From the NCBI GenBank assembly GCA_023268575.1, contig JALRCL010000053.1, positions 1 to 8,197 of the forward strand: a DNA stretch of 8,197 bases. Reading direction: 5' to 3'. The position numbers were made by a program, and so were the translations under genes. Each line of letters opens with the position of its first letter. Position 1 is the stretch's first letter. The notes beneath the pieces were generated by a model. It was not told the DNA's origin. It searched no databases and was given only the letters and a program-made list of their open reading frames with translations. Positions 7,379-8,197 of the stretch are shown piece after piece. The stretch is from Patulibacter sp. GTDB lineage: Bacteria > Actinomycetota > Thermoleophilia > Solirubrobacterales > Solirubrobacteraceae.

Positions 7379-8197
7379 ATGAGCCGCCACCCCCGTGACT
7401 TCTTCAAGCCGCTCGCCGTCGGGGCGCCGGCCCCGCTGCGCGAGATCCCGGTCCCGCCGTCGCGGATGATCCACTTCTTCGACCCGAGCAACGAGAAGAT
7501 GCGGGCGAAGCTGCCCGACATCGCCGCGAAGGCGGACATCGTCCTCGGCAACCTCGAGGACGCGGTGCCGATCGACCGCAAGGAGTCCGCGCGCGCCGGC
7601 CTCGTGGAGGTCGGCAAGACGCTCGACCTCGGCGGCACCCCGCTGTGGACGCGGATCAACGCGCTCGACAGCCCGTGGGTCCTCGACGACCTGACGACGC
7701 TCGTCACCGAGATCGGGGACAAGCTCGACGTCATCATGATCCCCAAGGTCGAGGGCCCGGAGGACATCCACTACGTCGACCGGCTCGTCGCGCAGCTCGA
7801 GGCGCGCGCCGGGATCACCCGCCCGATCCTGCTGCACGCGATCCTCGAGACCGCCGGCGGCGTCGCGCGCGTGGAGGAGATCGCCGGTGCCTCGCCGCGC
7901 ATGCAGGGCATCTCGCTCGGCCCGGCCGACCTCGCCGCCGACCGTCGGATGAAGACCACCCGCGTCGGTGGCGGCCACCCCGGCTACCTCGTGCGGCAGG
8001 ACCCGGCGAAGGGGGCCGACGGCACGCCGGACTACCAGGGTGAGCGCACGATCTTCCAGCAGGACCTGTGGCACTACACGATCGCCAAGATGGTCGACGC
8101 CTGCGCGACGCACGGCATCTACCCGTACTACGGCCCCTTCGGCGACATCGCCGACGTGGTGGCGTGCGAGGACCAGTTCCGCAACGCCTTCCTGCTC
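7379..8197 (+). CDS. mcl: L-malyl-CoA/beta-methylmalyl-CoA lyase (HpcH/HpaI-CitE superfamily), 3' end cut
   Basis: The first 273 residues of a CitE-type TIM-barrel lyase are present; family members of this type are about 340-350 aa, so 70 or so are missing. Landmarks are the N-terminal FFKPLAVGAP (8-17), NLEDAVP (58-64), TRINALDSPWVLDD (91-104, with the CoA/substrate Arg92), DVIMIPKVEGP (117-127), LLHAILETAGG (151-161) and GPADLAADR (181-189). Glu157 and Asp184 fit the Mg2+ ligands. Also present are TTRVGGGHP (193-201), QQDLWHYTIAKMVD (227-240) and YGPFGDI (251-257). These match remembered Chloroflexus aurantiacus Mcl nearly segment for segment, more closely than generic CitE. The enzyme reversibly cleaves malyl-CoA to acetyl-CoA and glyoxylate, and methylmalyl-CoA to propionyl-CoA and glyoxylate, in the 3-hydroxypropionate and ethylmalonyl-CoA pathways. 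The catalytic C-terminal Asp lies beyond the edge. The start is ATG 7379, just after TAGGAT. Thioesterase activity, as in some relatives, cannot be excluded. Confidence 0.94.
   Translation, partial: MSRHPRDFFKPLAVGAPAPLREIPVPPSRMIHFFDPSNEKMRAKLPDIAAKADIVLGNLEDAVPIDRKESARAGLVEVGKTLDLGGTPLWTRINALDSPWVLDDLTTLVTEIGDKLDVIMIPKVEGPEDIHYVDRLVAQLEARAGITRPILLHAILETAGGVARVEEIAGASPRMQGISLGPADLAADRRMKTTRVGGGHPGYLVRQDPAKGADGTPDYQGERTIFQQDLWHYTIAKMVDACATHGIYPYYGPFGDIADVVACEDQFRNAFLL

Noticed and set aside
5095..7398. 767-codon plus-strand open frame across the sigma and membrane-protein genes
   Set aside because: Arg-rich antisense shadow. It has GGAGGAAGG just before its ATG, which made me look twice, but the protein has no motif and the minus strand carries a clear sigma factor.
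7183..7767. Minus-strand 194-codon frame within the lyase gene
   Set aside because: Shadow of the lyase coding strand, Ser/Arg-rich with no motif.
7268..8113. In-frame upstream extension of the sigma factor to 540 aa
   Set aside because: It would lie antisense to the lyase gene and shows no sigma-like sequence; region 2 begins well after 7267.

Overview
The window is very GC-rich, densely packed bacterial chromosome. High GC, GTG starts, a TAGGAT -10 element next to a start codon, and gene families common in Actinomycetota (tandem CNNM/HlyC-CorC paralogues, an ECF sigma factor followed by a membrane protein, a MaoC protein of the streptomycete ethylmalonyl-CoA type) point to an actinomycete. 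A soil Thermoleophilia-like lineage is my guess; nothing in the window proves it. I found eight genes, two of them cut by the window edges, and no tRNA, rRNA, CRISPR array or insertion sequence.

Left block, minus strand (read from 2876 down to 1): a putative promoter and a structured leader of about 150 nt precede two overlapping CNNM/CorC-type membrane proteins (450 and 359 aa). An alkyltransferase-like DNA-damage-recognition protein follows 8 bp later and runs off the left edge. Upstream of this unit, a strong hairpin terminates a separate minus-strand gene for a MaoC-fold hydratase (175 aa).

Centre: an Nramp/MntH divalent-metal transporter (430 aa) is divergent from the MaoC gene. The region between them carries a candidate promoter with overlapping dyads. 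mntH ends in an 11-bp perfect hairpin that also faces the convergent gene on its right.

Right block: an ECF-type sigma factor and a single-pass membrane protein overlap by 8 bp on the minus strand and probably form a regulator pair. Divergent from them on the plus strand is a Chloroflexus-like L-malyl-CoA/beta-methylmalyl-CoA lyase, truncated by the right edge and possibly translated from a leaderless mRNA.

Two themes connect the genes. One is divalent-cation handling (two CNNM proteins and MntH). The other is C4/C5-CoA metabolism: the MaoC hydratase and the lyase fit consecutive steps, mesaconyl-CoA to methylmalyl-CoA to glyoxylate plus propionyl-CoA. No clearly unprecedented multi-gene system is visible. 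The least explained items are the sigma factor/membrane protein pair, the structured CNNM leader and the mntH operator region.
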